From JBLHKW01 sp047618565 (GTDB lineage: Bacteria; Planctomycetota; UBA1135; GCA-002686595): DNA of 30,983 nt. Of this stretch, positions 1 to 8,659 are shown one piece after another (within the stretch, counting starts at the first letter, position 1; each line of letters starts with the position of its first letter). The notes beneath the pieces were generated by a model. That model ran no database searches, was not told the origin of the DNA, and worked only from the letters and a program-made list of their open reading frames with translations. The stretch is taken from the NCBI GenBank assembly GCA_047618565.1, contig JBLHKW010000051.1:1-30983 (forward strand), in the 5' to 3' direction. Position numbers and translations under genes: made by a program.

Positions 1-207
1 CTGCTGGCGGAGGAGTACACGGGCCTCGGACAGTTGCTCGCCAGCGTCCGCGGGCTGGCCGACAAGGTTGCGGGCGCGCCTGGCGCGATCGTGCATCTCC
101 AGCTTGGAGCCCTGTCGGCCGCGCACTGGCTTCGGTTCGCACGCCTGCATGGCGAGCACCACCTTGCCATCGTGCGCGACATCGGGCGCTACATCGGGCG
201 CGGCTGA
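1..207 (+). CDS. C-terminal fragment of a DinB/DUF1569-like protein
   Basis: The reading frame is open from the first base of the window to a TGA at 205-207, giving the last 68 residues of a protein whose start lies outside. The tail contains LGALSAAHWLRFARLHGEHH, which resembles the end of DUF1569/DinB-fold four-helix proteins, where a small-residue turn, a Trp and a His-rich last helix (consensus like W..f..kHl.HHl.q) recur. DinB-fold proteins are often metal-binding thiol-dependent enzymes, but no function can be assigned from this fragment. It converges on the M20 peptidase, with 53 bases between the stop codons. The family call rests on one short motif. Confidence 0.5.
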   Translation: MLAEEYTGLGQLLASVRGLADKVAGAPGAIVHLQLGALSAAHWLRFARLHGEHHLAIVRDIGRYIGRG

Positions 208-260
208 GCGATCCACCAGGTATCAAGCCGGGGCCGCGAGACCCCGGCTCGATCCGAGGA

Positions 261-1676
261 TCACTTCGTGAACTCGGCGTGATGGCCCGCGATGACCTTG
301 GCCATGGCGGCGGTGAGCTTCTTGCCCATCGGGATGTGCAGGAACTCGTTCGGACCGTGGGCGTTAGACTCCGGCCCGAGAACACCCGTGATGACGAACT
401 GCGCTCCGGGGAACTTGTCGCCCAGCATGCCCATGAACGGGATCGTGCCGCCCTCCCCCATCAAGACCGCCTCGCGATCAAAGAATGACTGCGATGCCGC
501 CTCGACACTCTGTTCGAGCCACGGAGCGAGCGGGGGCGCGTTCCATCCGACGGCGCCGTCCGCGTCCTCGAACGCCACGTGCGCGCCGTAGGGCGGATTG
601 GACTCCAGGCACTCCTTGAGCGTGCGCGTGGCAGCCTCAGGATCGCAGGTCGGGGGCAAACGCAGCGAGAGCTTGAGTGTCGTCTCGGGACGCATGACGT
701 TACCAGCGTCCTCGATGCTGGGCAGGCCGGCCGCGCCCGTCACGGCCAGGGCCGGTCGCCAGGTGCGGTTAATGATCAGTTCGACCACGTCGGTCGACAC
801 CGGCTGAACGCCCTCGTGAAACGGGAACTTGTTGTAGACCGTGTCGCCCAGCACGCGCGCTGAAACCGCTGCCTGGTCGATGCGCTCCTGGGGGATATCG
901 ACGTGTAGTGACTCGAGCAGCATGCGGCCCGTATCCTTGTCCTCGATCCGGTCGAGCAACTCGCGCAAGACCCTGAATGTCGACGGCACGATACCGCTCG
1001 CGTCACCGGAGTGGACACCTTCGCGAATCAGCTCGACCTTCAGGTTGCCGACAAGGTTGCCGCGCAGGGAGGTGGTCAACCAGAGCTGGTCGTAGTTACC
1101 GCAGCCCGAGTCGAGACAGATGACGAGGTCGGGTGAACCGATGCGGTCACCGAGCGCCTCCATGTACGCGGGAAGGTCGTAGCTCCCGCTCTCCTCACAT
1201 GCCTCGATCACCACCACGCAACGCGCGTGCGGCAAGCCCTGCTCCTGCAGGACCTGCAGCGCCGTGAGCGACGCGAAGGCCGCGTAGCCGTCGTCCGCAC
1301 CACCACGTCCATAGAGTCGATCGCCACGCAGGACCGGCTTCCACGGCCCGAGGTCCTCTTCCCAGCCGACCATCTCGGGCTGCTTGTCGAGGTGCCCGTA
1401 GAGCAGGATCGTGCGGTCGATATCCCCAGGGATCTCCATGAAGATCAACGGGGTGCGGCCTTCGAGCCGGACCACCTCGAGCTTCAGGCCCTTGATCGGT
1501 CGCTCGCGACACCAGTCGGCGATCAGGTCCACTGCACGGTCCATGTGACCATGCTCGGCCCAATCCGCGTCGAAGTGCGGCGACTTGTTCGGGATCTCGA
1601 TGTAGCGGGTGAGGGTCGGAACGATCGAGTCGTCCCAGACTCGATCAACCAGGGCCAAGGCCTTCGAATCGTCCAA
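261..1676 (-). CDS. M20-family metallopeptidase (dipeptidase-like)
   Basis: Zinc-dependent exopeptidase or amidohydrolase of the M20 family, 471 residues, which fits dipeptidase-type members. Expected metal ligands can be seen, numbered from the chosen start: H95 and D97 in YGHLDKQPE, D128 in YGRGGADDG, the catalytic EE pair at 161-162 in EACEESGS, D189 in ICLDSGCG, and H440 in ESNAHGPNE near the C terminus. The dimerisation (lid) domain lies between about 200 and 330. No signal peptide is seen, so it is probably cytosolic and hydrolyses small peptides. The start is uncertain: the frame stays open to 1862, but that extension would overlap the kinase gene and is low-complexity. The first usable start codon between the kinase stop and the conserved domain is TTG at 1674-1676. 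ATT at 1677-1679 is the other option. No clear ribosome binding site is visible. Confidence 0.9.
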   Translation of the reverse strand: MDDSKALALVDRVWDDSIVPTLTRYIEIPNKSPHFDADWAEHGHMDRAVDLIADWCRERPIKGLKLEVVRLEGRTPLIFMEIPGDIDRTILLYGHLDKQPEMVGWEEDLGPWKPVLRGDRLYGRGGADDGYAAFASLTALQVLQEQGLPHARCVVVIEACEESGSYDLPAYMEALGDRIGSPDLVICLDSGCGNYDQLWLTTSLRGNLVGNLKVELIREGVHSGDASGIVPSTFRVLRELLDRIEDKDTGRMLLESLHVDIPQERIDQAAVSARVLGDTVYNKFPFHEGVQPVSTDVVELIINRTWRPALAVTGAAGLPSIEDAGNVMRPETTLKLSLRLPPTCDPEAATRTLKECLESNPPYGAHVAFEDADGAVGWNAPPLAPWLEQSVEAASQSFFDREAVLMGEGGTIPFMGMLGDKFPGAQFVITGVLGPESNAHGPNEFLHIPMGKKLTAAMAKVIAGHHAEFTK

Positions 1677-1779
1677 AATGCGCGTCCCGGGGCTGTCCGG
1701 TGTGACCCGGAGTCCTACGGAGGAAAAGGGCAGGGGGTAAGGGCGCAGAGGATAGCAGCTGCGGCGGCCCGCGGCTCGG

Positions 1780-4437
1780 TCAGCCGCTGATACGCTTGCA
1801 GAGTTCCACGAACTCGCGTACTTCCTGCTCCAGCCTTTCCGGATCCACGCCGGTGCGCACACAGGACTCCAGGCGATCGGCCTGCACCGTCAACTGCGGG
1901 AACCCGTAGCTCCCGGCGCTGCCCTTGAGCTGATGAGCCAGCATCCCGAGGCTCTCAAGGTCGCCCTCAGTCAGGGCCACGTTGATGCGTTGAATATCGC
2001 TCCTCAGGTCCCTCACGAAGAGCTCGATCAGCTCCGTCATGTCGTCATCGTCCGCGTACGCACTCAGCAGGAGCGGCTCTGGCTCGCTTACGGGCGCGAT
2101 CTCGGACTCCTCGGCGACGGCGACATCCAGCAGATCCGCCGGCACGGAAACGGCGGCATCAGGCCTGGGCTCGGCACTGGGCTCGGCACTGGGCCCGACG
2201 CGAGACATCGCGATATCCTCGAGCTGATGCGCGAAGACCTTGGCGTCGACCGGCTTGGTCATGAACTCGTCGCAACCTGCTTCCAGGCAACGGTCCCGGT
2301 TCTCCGGCAGAGCCGAAGCGGTCAGGGCCACGATCGGCCGCGTGTAGCCGTCCGCGCGCAACGACTCGGTGGCGTCGTAGCCATCCATGACCGGCATGTT
2401 CATGTCCATGAGAACGAGGTCGTAGGGCACGCTCTGCTCCTCCGCCGCCATCACGTCCTCGTACGCCATCTCCCCATTGACCGCCATGTCGACGGTCGCC
2501 CCGGCGCGCTTCAGGAGGAAGTCCATCAGCCGTCGGTTGTCCGCACCGTCCTCGGCAACGAGGATGCGGCGGCCCGACAGCGGCTGCGCGAGACCCAGGT
2601 CCGGGCGTACGCGCGTGGGCACGAATCCTGTCTCCGCAAGGGCGACCCCAGTTCCCTCCGCCAGGCGCTCGCCGACGGACGCCGATCCCACGACGGGCTC
2701 GGAAATCTCGATCTCCAGAATGATCGTGGTGCCACGCCCGACGATGCTATCCACGCGGAAAGAACCACCTAGAGCCTTCACGAGTCCAGGCACGACCGCC
2801 AGACCGGGCGTCGCCAGCGCCTCGGCGCGGCCTTCGATGCGCTCCCCATCCTGGGGAGGCGTGAACAGGAAATCGATCCGGTCGCTGTTCATCCCGCGGC
2901 CAGAGTCACGCACGGTGAACTGCAGCGAGTGCCCCGCGTCCACCAACAGGTCGATGCTCATCTCGACCTCCCCGGTGTCCGTCGACAGGATGGCGTGTTC
3001 CAGCAGGTTCTGCAGGACACGACGAAGCCGTTCCGGATCGCTGTAGATCGTTGCCGGTGTCCCCTCGGAGCGATGGACGCTCAACGAGATCGCCTTGGTG
3101 CGCGCCAACGTCCGTCCGTGCTCCTCGACTCGATCGAGGATCAGGTCCAGCCCACAGTCGGAACGCTCCAGCTGCAGCTCGTCCGCCTGAATCTGCTGCA
3201 TATCGAACAGGTCGCTGAGCATGTCGTGCAGCAGCTGCGCATGGCGCGAGACCGCCAGCCTGCTGCCATCGGGCGCATCCCCTTCGCCCGCTTCAGCCAG
3301 CAGCTTGCGCACGCGCCCGCGCACATGATGCTCCAGGAAGCCGAAGAACTCCTGCTTGGTGCGCAGCGCGGACTGCTCCTGCAACCGTGATCGCCGGTAG
3401 CTGGCCTCGGCACGCTCGGCGCGCTGGCGTTCGTCCGCCAGTCGCAGCTCAAGCTCCTCGACCAGATCATCCCGGCCACTCAGCTGCGCCCTCAACAGCT
3501 CCGACTCGCTCTGGTCGAGCTGACTGCTCTTGCCCAGAACGAGGATCCGGAATGACAGCGCAACGATCGCCACCCCGAGCAGTAATCCAAGAGTCCAGCG
3601 CCAGACCGTCGCCTGCTTCTGCCGCTCCACGAAGTCGAAGAGGCAGTCTTCGCGCAGCTCGGACACGGCGCGACTGACCGGTAGTGCTTCGAGGTCGCGC
3701 AACCCCGTGTCCACGAAGCGCGCGCGCTGGGTCAGAGCCTCGCAATAGGTCGCCAGACGCTCGATGACCGGAGCGAGATCCGTGGATGCGTCATCACGCA
3801 GCGCGCGAAGGCGTTCCAGGTCTTGCTCGAACCAGAGTTCCGCCGAGGCATCGTTGCGCGCGGCCGACACAAAGAGATCCCGAAGGATGCTGCTGACCAC
3901 GGACGTGAGTTCGGGGTCAGCCCAGATATATGGAGTCGCACGCTCGAGAGCGGTGATCGTCTCGGGGATGCGGTAGAGGCGCTCGAGCATGAACTCGAGG
4001 TGCAGCATCAAGCTCGATACGGATCGCTCCTGCGCCTCTACGCGCGCGTAGAGCGACGCGAACCGTTCTGCGATACCGGTCACAGCCGCCGGGTAGTCAC
4101 GCTGGATGGTCACCTTGAGCTCGAGCGCCATCTGCCCGAGCTCGTCGAGATGGTCCCGGATCCGGGTCGAGCGCCGATCTCCGACGCGCATGAACGAGAC
4201 GTCACTCAGGATCTCGCGTTCGAGCTCCTGGATCCGGGCGACGCTGGAGTCGAGCCGGGCCAGCTGCACCGGGTCGGGTGCACGCAGGTGATGGAAAGTG
4301 CAGACCCCAAGGACCAGCGCTACGAGCAGAGTCACGACCCTCGCGCGCCAGGAATCTGAGATGCGTGTGAACGGGAGGTACGAGAGCACGGTGAGGTCGG
4401 ATCCTGGCAACGACCAACGGGGCAAATCAGGGCCCAA
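1780..4437 (-). CDS. Membrane hybrid histidine kinase (HATPase-receiver-Hpt), atypical kinase core
   Basis: An 885-residue sensor with two membrane segments (about 33-50 and 278-300) bracketing a helical periplasmic domain of about 225 residues. A cytoplasmic coiled coil follows (about 303-360). The dimerisation segment FLEHHVRGRV (367-376) replaces the usual SHE-R-TPL motif; H370 aligns with the phospho-accepting His but the Pro is absent. In the N-box QNLLEHA (476-482), His481 stands where the Mg-binding Asn is usual. G1 (DSGRG, 511-515) is present; the G2 region (TPGLAVVPGL, 543-552) is weak. The receiver (623-745) is intact: D630, phospho-acceptor D678, T706, K728. The Hpt domain carries H835 in AHQLKGS. 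The receiver and Hpt look functional while the kinase core may be impaired. The start is TTG at 4437; a GTG at 4389, with AGGA upstream, is an equally good choice and keeps both membrane segments. It diverges from the lipoprotein gene across 77 bases. Confidence 0.92.
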   Translation of the reverse strand: MGPDLPRWSLPGSDLTVLSYLPFTRISDSWRARVVTLLVALVLGVCTFHHLRAPDPVQLARLDSSVARIQELEREILSDVSFMRVGDRRSTRIRDHLDELGQMALELKVTIQRDYPAAVTGIAERFASLYARVEAQERSVSSLMLHLEFMLERLYRIPETITALERATPYIWADPELTSVVSSILRDLFVSAARNDASAELWFEQDLERLRALRDDASTDLAPVIERLATYCEALTQRARFVDTGLRDLEALPVSRAVSELREDCLFDFVERQKQATVWRWTLGLLLGVAIVALSFRILVLGKSSQLDQSESELLRAQLSGRDDLVEELELRLADERQRAERAEASYRRSRLQEQSALRTKQEFFGFLEHHVRGRVRKLLAEAGEGDAPDGSRLAVSRHAQLLHDMLSDLFDMQQIQADELQLERSDCGLDLILDRVEEHGRTLARTKAISLSVHRSEGTPATIYSDPERLRRVLQNLLEHAILSTDTGEVEMSIDLLVDAGHSLQFTVRDSGRGMNSDRIDFLFTPPQDGERIEGRAEALATPGLAVVPGLVKALGGSFRVDSIVGRGTTIILEIEISEPVVGSASVGERLAEGTGVALAETGFVPTRVRPDLGLAQPLSGRRILVAEDGADNRRLMDFLLKRAGATVDMAVNGEMAYEDVMAAEEQSVPYDLVLMDMNMPVMDGYDATESLRADGYTRPIVALTASALPENRDRCLEAGCDEFMTKPVDAKVFAHQLEDIAMSRVGPSAEPSAEPRPDAAVSVPADLLDVAVAEESEIAPVSEPEPLLLSAYADDDDMTELIELFVRDLRSDIQRINVALTEGDLESLGMLAHQLKGSAGSYGFPQLTVQADRLESCVRTGVDPERLEQEVREFVELCKRISG
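2167..2190. repeat. Two-copy 12-base tandem repeat in the kinase linker
   Basis: The unit GGGCTCGGCACT occurs twice back to back and is followed by a partial third copy. On the minus strand it encodes part of the Pro/Ala/Glu-rich linker between the receiver and Hpt domains of the hybrid kinase (residues about 750-758). It is in frame, so slippage here would only change linker length. Confidence 0.7.
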
Positions 4438-4514
4438 GGCAGGACGCTGTGTTTATCGATCCATCGGGGGAGAAGCTTGACGGGGGGCAGTGGAATCAGG
4501 AACGATTTGCCAGC

Positions 4515-6566
4515 ATGGAAACCGGCAGAGCACAGACAGCGGGGAGATCCACCTGGAAGAATTTTCCGCTCGCGGGCGCAGCCTGTCTGGCGAGTGTCTC
4601 GCTGATCCTCGCGAGCTGCGAGCAGGGCGCTCCAGACGGCGATGAGGGAGGCGAGCAACGGGCATGGCTGGTGAACGATCCGGCGCCGCCCACCGCCCGT
4701 ATGGTCCAGGTAGAGGAGTTCCGGCGCGACCTCGCTGCCACGCGCCACCCATCGGACGGCGGCGGTAGCGCGGACTTCGTCCTGGAGAACGGTGAAAGGC
4801 CCGTGGCGCGCGCCGGGAGGCCCGGGCGCTGGACGATCGCCTACACCGTCGGCGACGAAGGGCTCGCTCTCGGGGCGGGCGTCTATTTCATGCCCGAACC
4901 CTTCTGGGGCTGGAGCGCTCCCCAGGATCGCGAAGCTCGAGCGCCTGGCTATACATTGATCTCAACCGAGGCCGAGGGCGTGCAGCTCGAGGTCTCCACA
5001 CTCAACGCGATGTTGCTGATCACGATCGGCGGGCGGGCGATGATCACGGGCGAGACGATCAGGCTGGACTACGGCGCCGGCGAACGGGGAGCGCAAGCCG
5101 ACCTCTATGCCGAGCGTGGCGCGCGCCTGTGGTTCTCGGTGGATGGCGACGGGGATGGAGTACGGCAGGTCGTGCCGAGCTCGCCGAGTATCGAAGTCCT
5201 TCCGGGCCCGGCCGAGCGCGTCGTACTGCACGCCACGAGCGTCGTCCGTCCCGGCGCAAAGGGGCGCGTCACGGTCGCGCTCATCGACGCGTTCGCAAAC
5301 CTCGTACCGACCGCCACGGGCACCCTGCATGTGTCCGGTGCACCGGCTGGTTGGGGCATTGATTCGATCGTGCTCAGCGCGGGCGACCAGGGACACAAGA
5401 CCCTGAGTTTTGACGCGAACGAGACTGGCATCTTCAGGCTGACCGCGACCATCGAGCTCGCCGGCCGAGCGAGCACCGCAACGAGCAACCCGATCTGGGT
5501 CGATGACAAGGCGGCCCCCGTGCTGTGGGCCGACCTGCACGGGCACTCCAACTACTCGGACGGAACCGGTCTACCCCAGGACTACTTCAGCTACGCGCGC
5601 GATGTCGCGGGCCTCGATGTGAGTGCGCTCACCGACCACGATCACTTCGGAGTCCGCTTCCTCGACCAGGCGCCTGACCTCTGGGACGATATTCAGGAGC
5701 AGACCCGCCAGTTCAACGACCCAGGGCGTTTCGTCACCATCCTGGGCTTCGAGTGGACGAGCTGGATCCATGGACACCGACATGTACTCTACTTCGAGGA
5801 TCACGGCGAGGTCCTCAGCTCGGTCGACCCGGAGATGGAGACGCCACGGCAGCTGTGGGACGCCCTGCGCGGCAAGGATGCGCTCACGTTCGCGCACCAC
5901 TCCGCCGGCGACCCGATCCCTACGAACTGGACCTTCGCACCGGACCCCGTGCTCGAACCCGTGACGGAGATCATGTCCGTGCACGGCAGCAGCGAGGCTG
6001 CGGACTCACCTGCGCGCGTACGCGGTGGAATAGATGGCAACTTCGTCAGGGACGTACTCGACCACGGCTACCGATTGGGCTTCATTGGCAGCGGAGACGG
6101 TCACGACGGACACCCAGGCCTGCCGCATCTCTCCCCCACCTACGGCTATCGCCGCACGCGCACCGGGGAACACATGGGGACCGGCGGCGTTGCAGGCCTG
6201 CAAGCCCGTGAATTCACCCGCTCCGGTGTCCTCGAAAGCCTGCGCGCACGCCGCGTCTTCGCAACGAGCGGACCGCGCATCGTGCTCGACACGGTTCTCG
6301 ACGGCCACGCTCTGGGTGCATCGATCGAGGCCGCGGACCTCCCCAGCACTGCTAGCTTGACCGTAACCATCCTCGGGACCGGACCGCTGGCGACCCTCGA
6401 CCTCGTTCGTAGCGGTGCCGTCGCGACACGGGTGGACCTCACAGGCGAACTGGATGTCTTCACCATGGTCGAGCTCGACGACCTGAGCTCCGGTGAGTAC
6501 GTCTACCTGCGCGCGACCCAGGTGAACGGCGCCATGGCCTGGTCCAGCCCGTTCTTTATCGACTGA
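4515..6566 (+). CDS. Lipoprotein with a PHP-type (DUF3604-like) hydrolase domain
   Basis: A 683-residue exported protein. The N terminus is a type II signal peptide: a charged start, a hydrophobic stretch, and lipobox LASC with Cys35 as the lipidated residue. Residues about 60-330 look like beta-rich, Ig-like modules. From 338 there is a PHP-superfamily metal site: ADLHGHSNYSDG (339-350), then ALTDHDHFG (371-379), later DALTFAHHSAGD and a GSGDGHDGHPG segment. This arrangement resembles DUF3604 proteins, whose substrates are mostly unknown; PHP domains are metal-dependent phosphoesterases or related hydrolases. All expected His/Asp ligands appear present. The start at ATG 4515 was chosen because it puts the lipobox at normal depth; the frame is open 22 codons further upstream. 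It is the only plus-strand gene in the signalling block, and its end overlaps the end of the GGDEF gene by 11 bases. Confidence 0.85.
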   Translation: METGRAQTAGRSTWKNFPLAGAACLASVSLILASCEQGAPDGDEGGEQRAWLVNDPAPPTARMVQVEEFRRDLAATRHPSDGGGSADFVLENGERPVARAGRPGRWTIAYTVGDEGLALGAGVYFMPEPFWGWSAPQDREARAPGYTLISTEAEGVQLEVSTLNAMLLITIGGRAMITGETIRLDYGAGERGAQADLYAERGARLWFSVDGDGDGVRQVVPSSPSIEVLPGPAERVVLHATSVVRPGAKGRVTVALIDAFANLVPTATGTLHVSGAPAGWGIDSIVLSAGDQGHKTLSFDANETGIFRLTATIELAGRASTATSNPIWVDDKAAPVLWADLHGHSNYSDGTGLPQDYFSYARDVAGLDVSALTDHDHFGVRFLDQAPDLWDDIQEQTRQFNDPGRFVTILGFEWTSWIHGHRHVLYFEDHGEVLSSVDPEMETPRQLWDALRGKDALTFAHHSAGDPIPTNWTFAPDPVLEPVTEIMSVHGSSEAADSPARVRGGIDGNFVRDVLDHGYRLGFIGSGDGHDGHPGLPHLSPTYGYRRTRTGEHMGTGGVAGLQAREFTRSGVLESLRARRVFATSGPRIVLDTVLDGHALGASIEAADLPSTASLTVTILGTGPLATLDLVRSGAVATRVDLTGELDVFTMVELDDLSSGEYVYLRATQVNGAMAWSSPFFID

Positions 6567-8634
6567 GCTCGCTCGTCCCGGAGCTGTCCGGGGCAACGCT
6601 GTCCGGCGCCCACTCGTAGTTGCTCACGACCATGTTGCGCCCAGTCTCCTTGGCGACGTACAGGCCCTCGTCAGCTTCCTTCAGCATGTCGTCGACGCCA
6701 TCCATATCTGCCGTGCAGTGAGCGACGCCAACACTGACCGTCACCTTTCGGCGAACATCACCGTGGACGAACGTGGCACGCTCGATGGCGGCACGCAGGC
6801 GCTCCGCGCATACCAACGCGCGCTCGAGCCCGCAGTTGATATTGATGGACAGGAATTCCTCGCCACCCAGGCGGCAGAGCACATCTCCACTGCGCGACTG
6901 TGACCGCAGAATCTGCGCCACTTCCCTCAGGACAGTGTCGCCGACGTCGTGGCCACATTCGTCGTTGACCAGCTTAAAATGGTCGATGTCAATCATCAGA
7001 ACCGACAGCTCGGCGCCAGAACGCTGAGCGTTGTCCCAATCCTGCTTGAGGTGATCCATCGCATAGCGCCGGTTGGGTAGCTCCGTAAGCGCATCGGTCA
7101 TGGCAGCCTCGCGCAAACGCCGGGTCAGGATGCCCATTTCCGCCACCTGGCGCAGACGCTCCTTCTCACTGTCTTCCACCTTCTCGCGCATCTGGATCAT
7201 GCGCTGGCCAGCACGCACACGCGCCAGCAGGATGCGCGCGTTAAACGGCTTCACGATGTAGTCATCGGCTCCCGCAGCGAACGCCTCCACGACCTGTTCG
7301 TCATCATCGCGCGCCGTCACGATCAGGATGTACATCTTGCGCCCGGCCTGGGTCTTGCGCAGCGTCGCGCACAGCTTGACACCCGACATCCCGGGCATCA
7401 TCCAGTCGCTGATGACGATCTGCGGCGCCGTTCGCAAGGCCTTCTCTAGCCCCTCGCGGCTGCTGTCAGCGACACTGACATCATAACCCTCCTTGACCAG
7501 ATGATGCCGAAGCAGCCTGAGCATGCGATGGTCGTCATCGATCAGGAGGATGCGAGTGCTGCGCTTGTCCGATACGGAGTTGGAAACGCCATCCAGTACC
7601 GAGGACACGACGCGTTCCGCGAGCTCACGCTCGGCGTCAGTAGCCTCCTTCGAATCGCTATCCTCAGGACGCCCATCGGCGCCATCGGGGCGCTCCACAA
7701 CGCCGCGCAGCTCCTGTGCCAGGTCGGCAAACGGCGGAGGCTGGAGTGTGGTGATTCCCAGTGCCTGCCCCCATTCACTCCACGACTCGACGATCGAGTC
7801 ACAGAGGCCGTAGAACTCATCGGGCTCCAATCCCAGGCTATGAGCCACGGACCCGAGGCTATCGAATCGTTCACGCCAACCTTCGTCGAGGAGGTCCGGC
7901 TCCGCGCTGATGAGCCGCCCTACGGCCTTGCTCGCCCGAAGGATGGTCACCATGGCCCAGATTTCACCGAGCGGATCGACACTGTCACTCGCGTCGGCGG
8001 TCTCGAACTCGTGCGTCAGGACCGCTTCCTGGAAGAAAGGCGGCAGGCCCCAGTCGTCCATCATCGCAGCACTCACCTCGTAGTGCGTGATATCGAACGC
8101 CCGCTTCTCGAGCTCCGCGAGCTCGCGGTCGGTGGCACGCGGGTTGGCCTCCAGAACCTTGCTGTAGACCTCAGGATGCACAGTACCCAGCGCCAGCTTC
8201 CCCACGTCACAGAGCAGTGCGCAGGTGAACGCCTCCGAACTGTCGCAGATCTTCTTGTGGGATGCGATCGTGTGCGCAGCAACCGCGGTCGCCAGTGATC
8301 GAGACCAGTGCCCCTCCGCATTGAACGCTTGGCACTCGCCCGCGCTGTTGTCGGTCACCAGCGTGAATCCAAGCGCGACCATCCGCACAGTCGACGGTCC
8401 AAGCCGCATGGCCGCCTGCGGGACCGAAGTCACGTTCCCTACGCCCTCCCGGTCCGCTGAGTTCGCGAGCTTGATGATGCGTCCCGAAAGGGCCGGGTCC
8501 GCCATGATCGCCCTGGTCAGCGTCTCGAGCAGGTAATCATCGGTCTCCGTGATCTTGAGAACACTCAAGCCCACGAACGAGGGGGAGGGCAGGCTACCGG
8601 TCAGCCTCAGCTCATCGAACTTCTTGGGGATCAC
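6556..8634 (-). CDS. HDOD-receiver-GGDEF protein, predicted diguanylate cyclase
   Basis: A 692-residue cytosolic signalling protein. Residues about 5-290 are an HDOD domain (an HD-like fold without the hydrolytic HD pair). Residues 360-480 are a receiver with D366/D367, phospho-acceptor D410 in ISDWMMPGMSG, T440 and K462. Residues 510-675 are a GGDEF domain with active-site GGEEF (590-594) and a c-di-GMP inhibitory I-site RSGD (581-584) exactly five residues before it. It is therefore predicted to make c-di-GMP under receiver control with product feedback. It starts at GTG 8634, 25 bases after the stop of its paralogue at 8660-10642, so the two are probably co-transcribed. A recent tandem duplication is likely: the HDOD, helical linker (GILTRRLR) and GGDEF parts match closely. 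Confidence 0.93.
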   Translation of the reverse strand: MIPKKFDELRLTGSLPSPSFVGLSVLKITETDDYLLETLTRAIMADPALSGRIIKLANSADREGVGNVTSVPQAAMRLGPSTVRMVALGFTLVTDNSAGECQAFNAEGHWSRSLATAVAAHTIASHKKICDSSEAFTCALLCDVGKLALGTVHPEVYSKVLEANPRATDRELAELEKRAFDITHYEVSAAMMDDWGLPPFFQEAVLTHEFETADASDSVDPLGEIWAMVTILRASKAVGRLISAEPDLLDEGWRERFDSLGSVAHSLGLEPDEFYGLCDSIVESWSEWGQALGITTLQPPPFADLAQELRGVVERPDGADGRPEDSDSKEATDAERELAERVVSSVLDGVSNSVSDKRSTRILLIDDDHRMLRLLRHHLVKEGYDVSVADSSREGLEKALRTAPQIVISDWMMPGMSGVKLCATLRKTQAGRKMYILIVTARDDDEQVVEAFAAGADDYIVKPFNARILLARVRAGQRMIQMREKVEDSEKERLRQVAEMGILTRRLREAAMTDALTELPNRRYAMDHLKQDWDNAQRSGAELSVLMIDIDHFKLVNDECGHDVGDTVLREVAQILRSQSRSGDVLCRLGGEEFLSININCGLERALVCAERLRAAIERATFVHGDVRRKVTVSVGVAHCTADMDGVDDMLKEADEGLYVAKETGRNMVVSNYEWAPDSVAPDSSGTSELSR

Positions 8635-8659
8635 AGCAGAATGTCAGAGATACCAGCGC

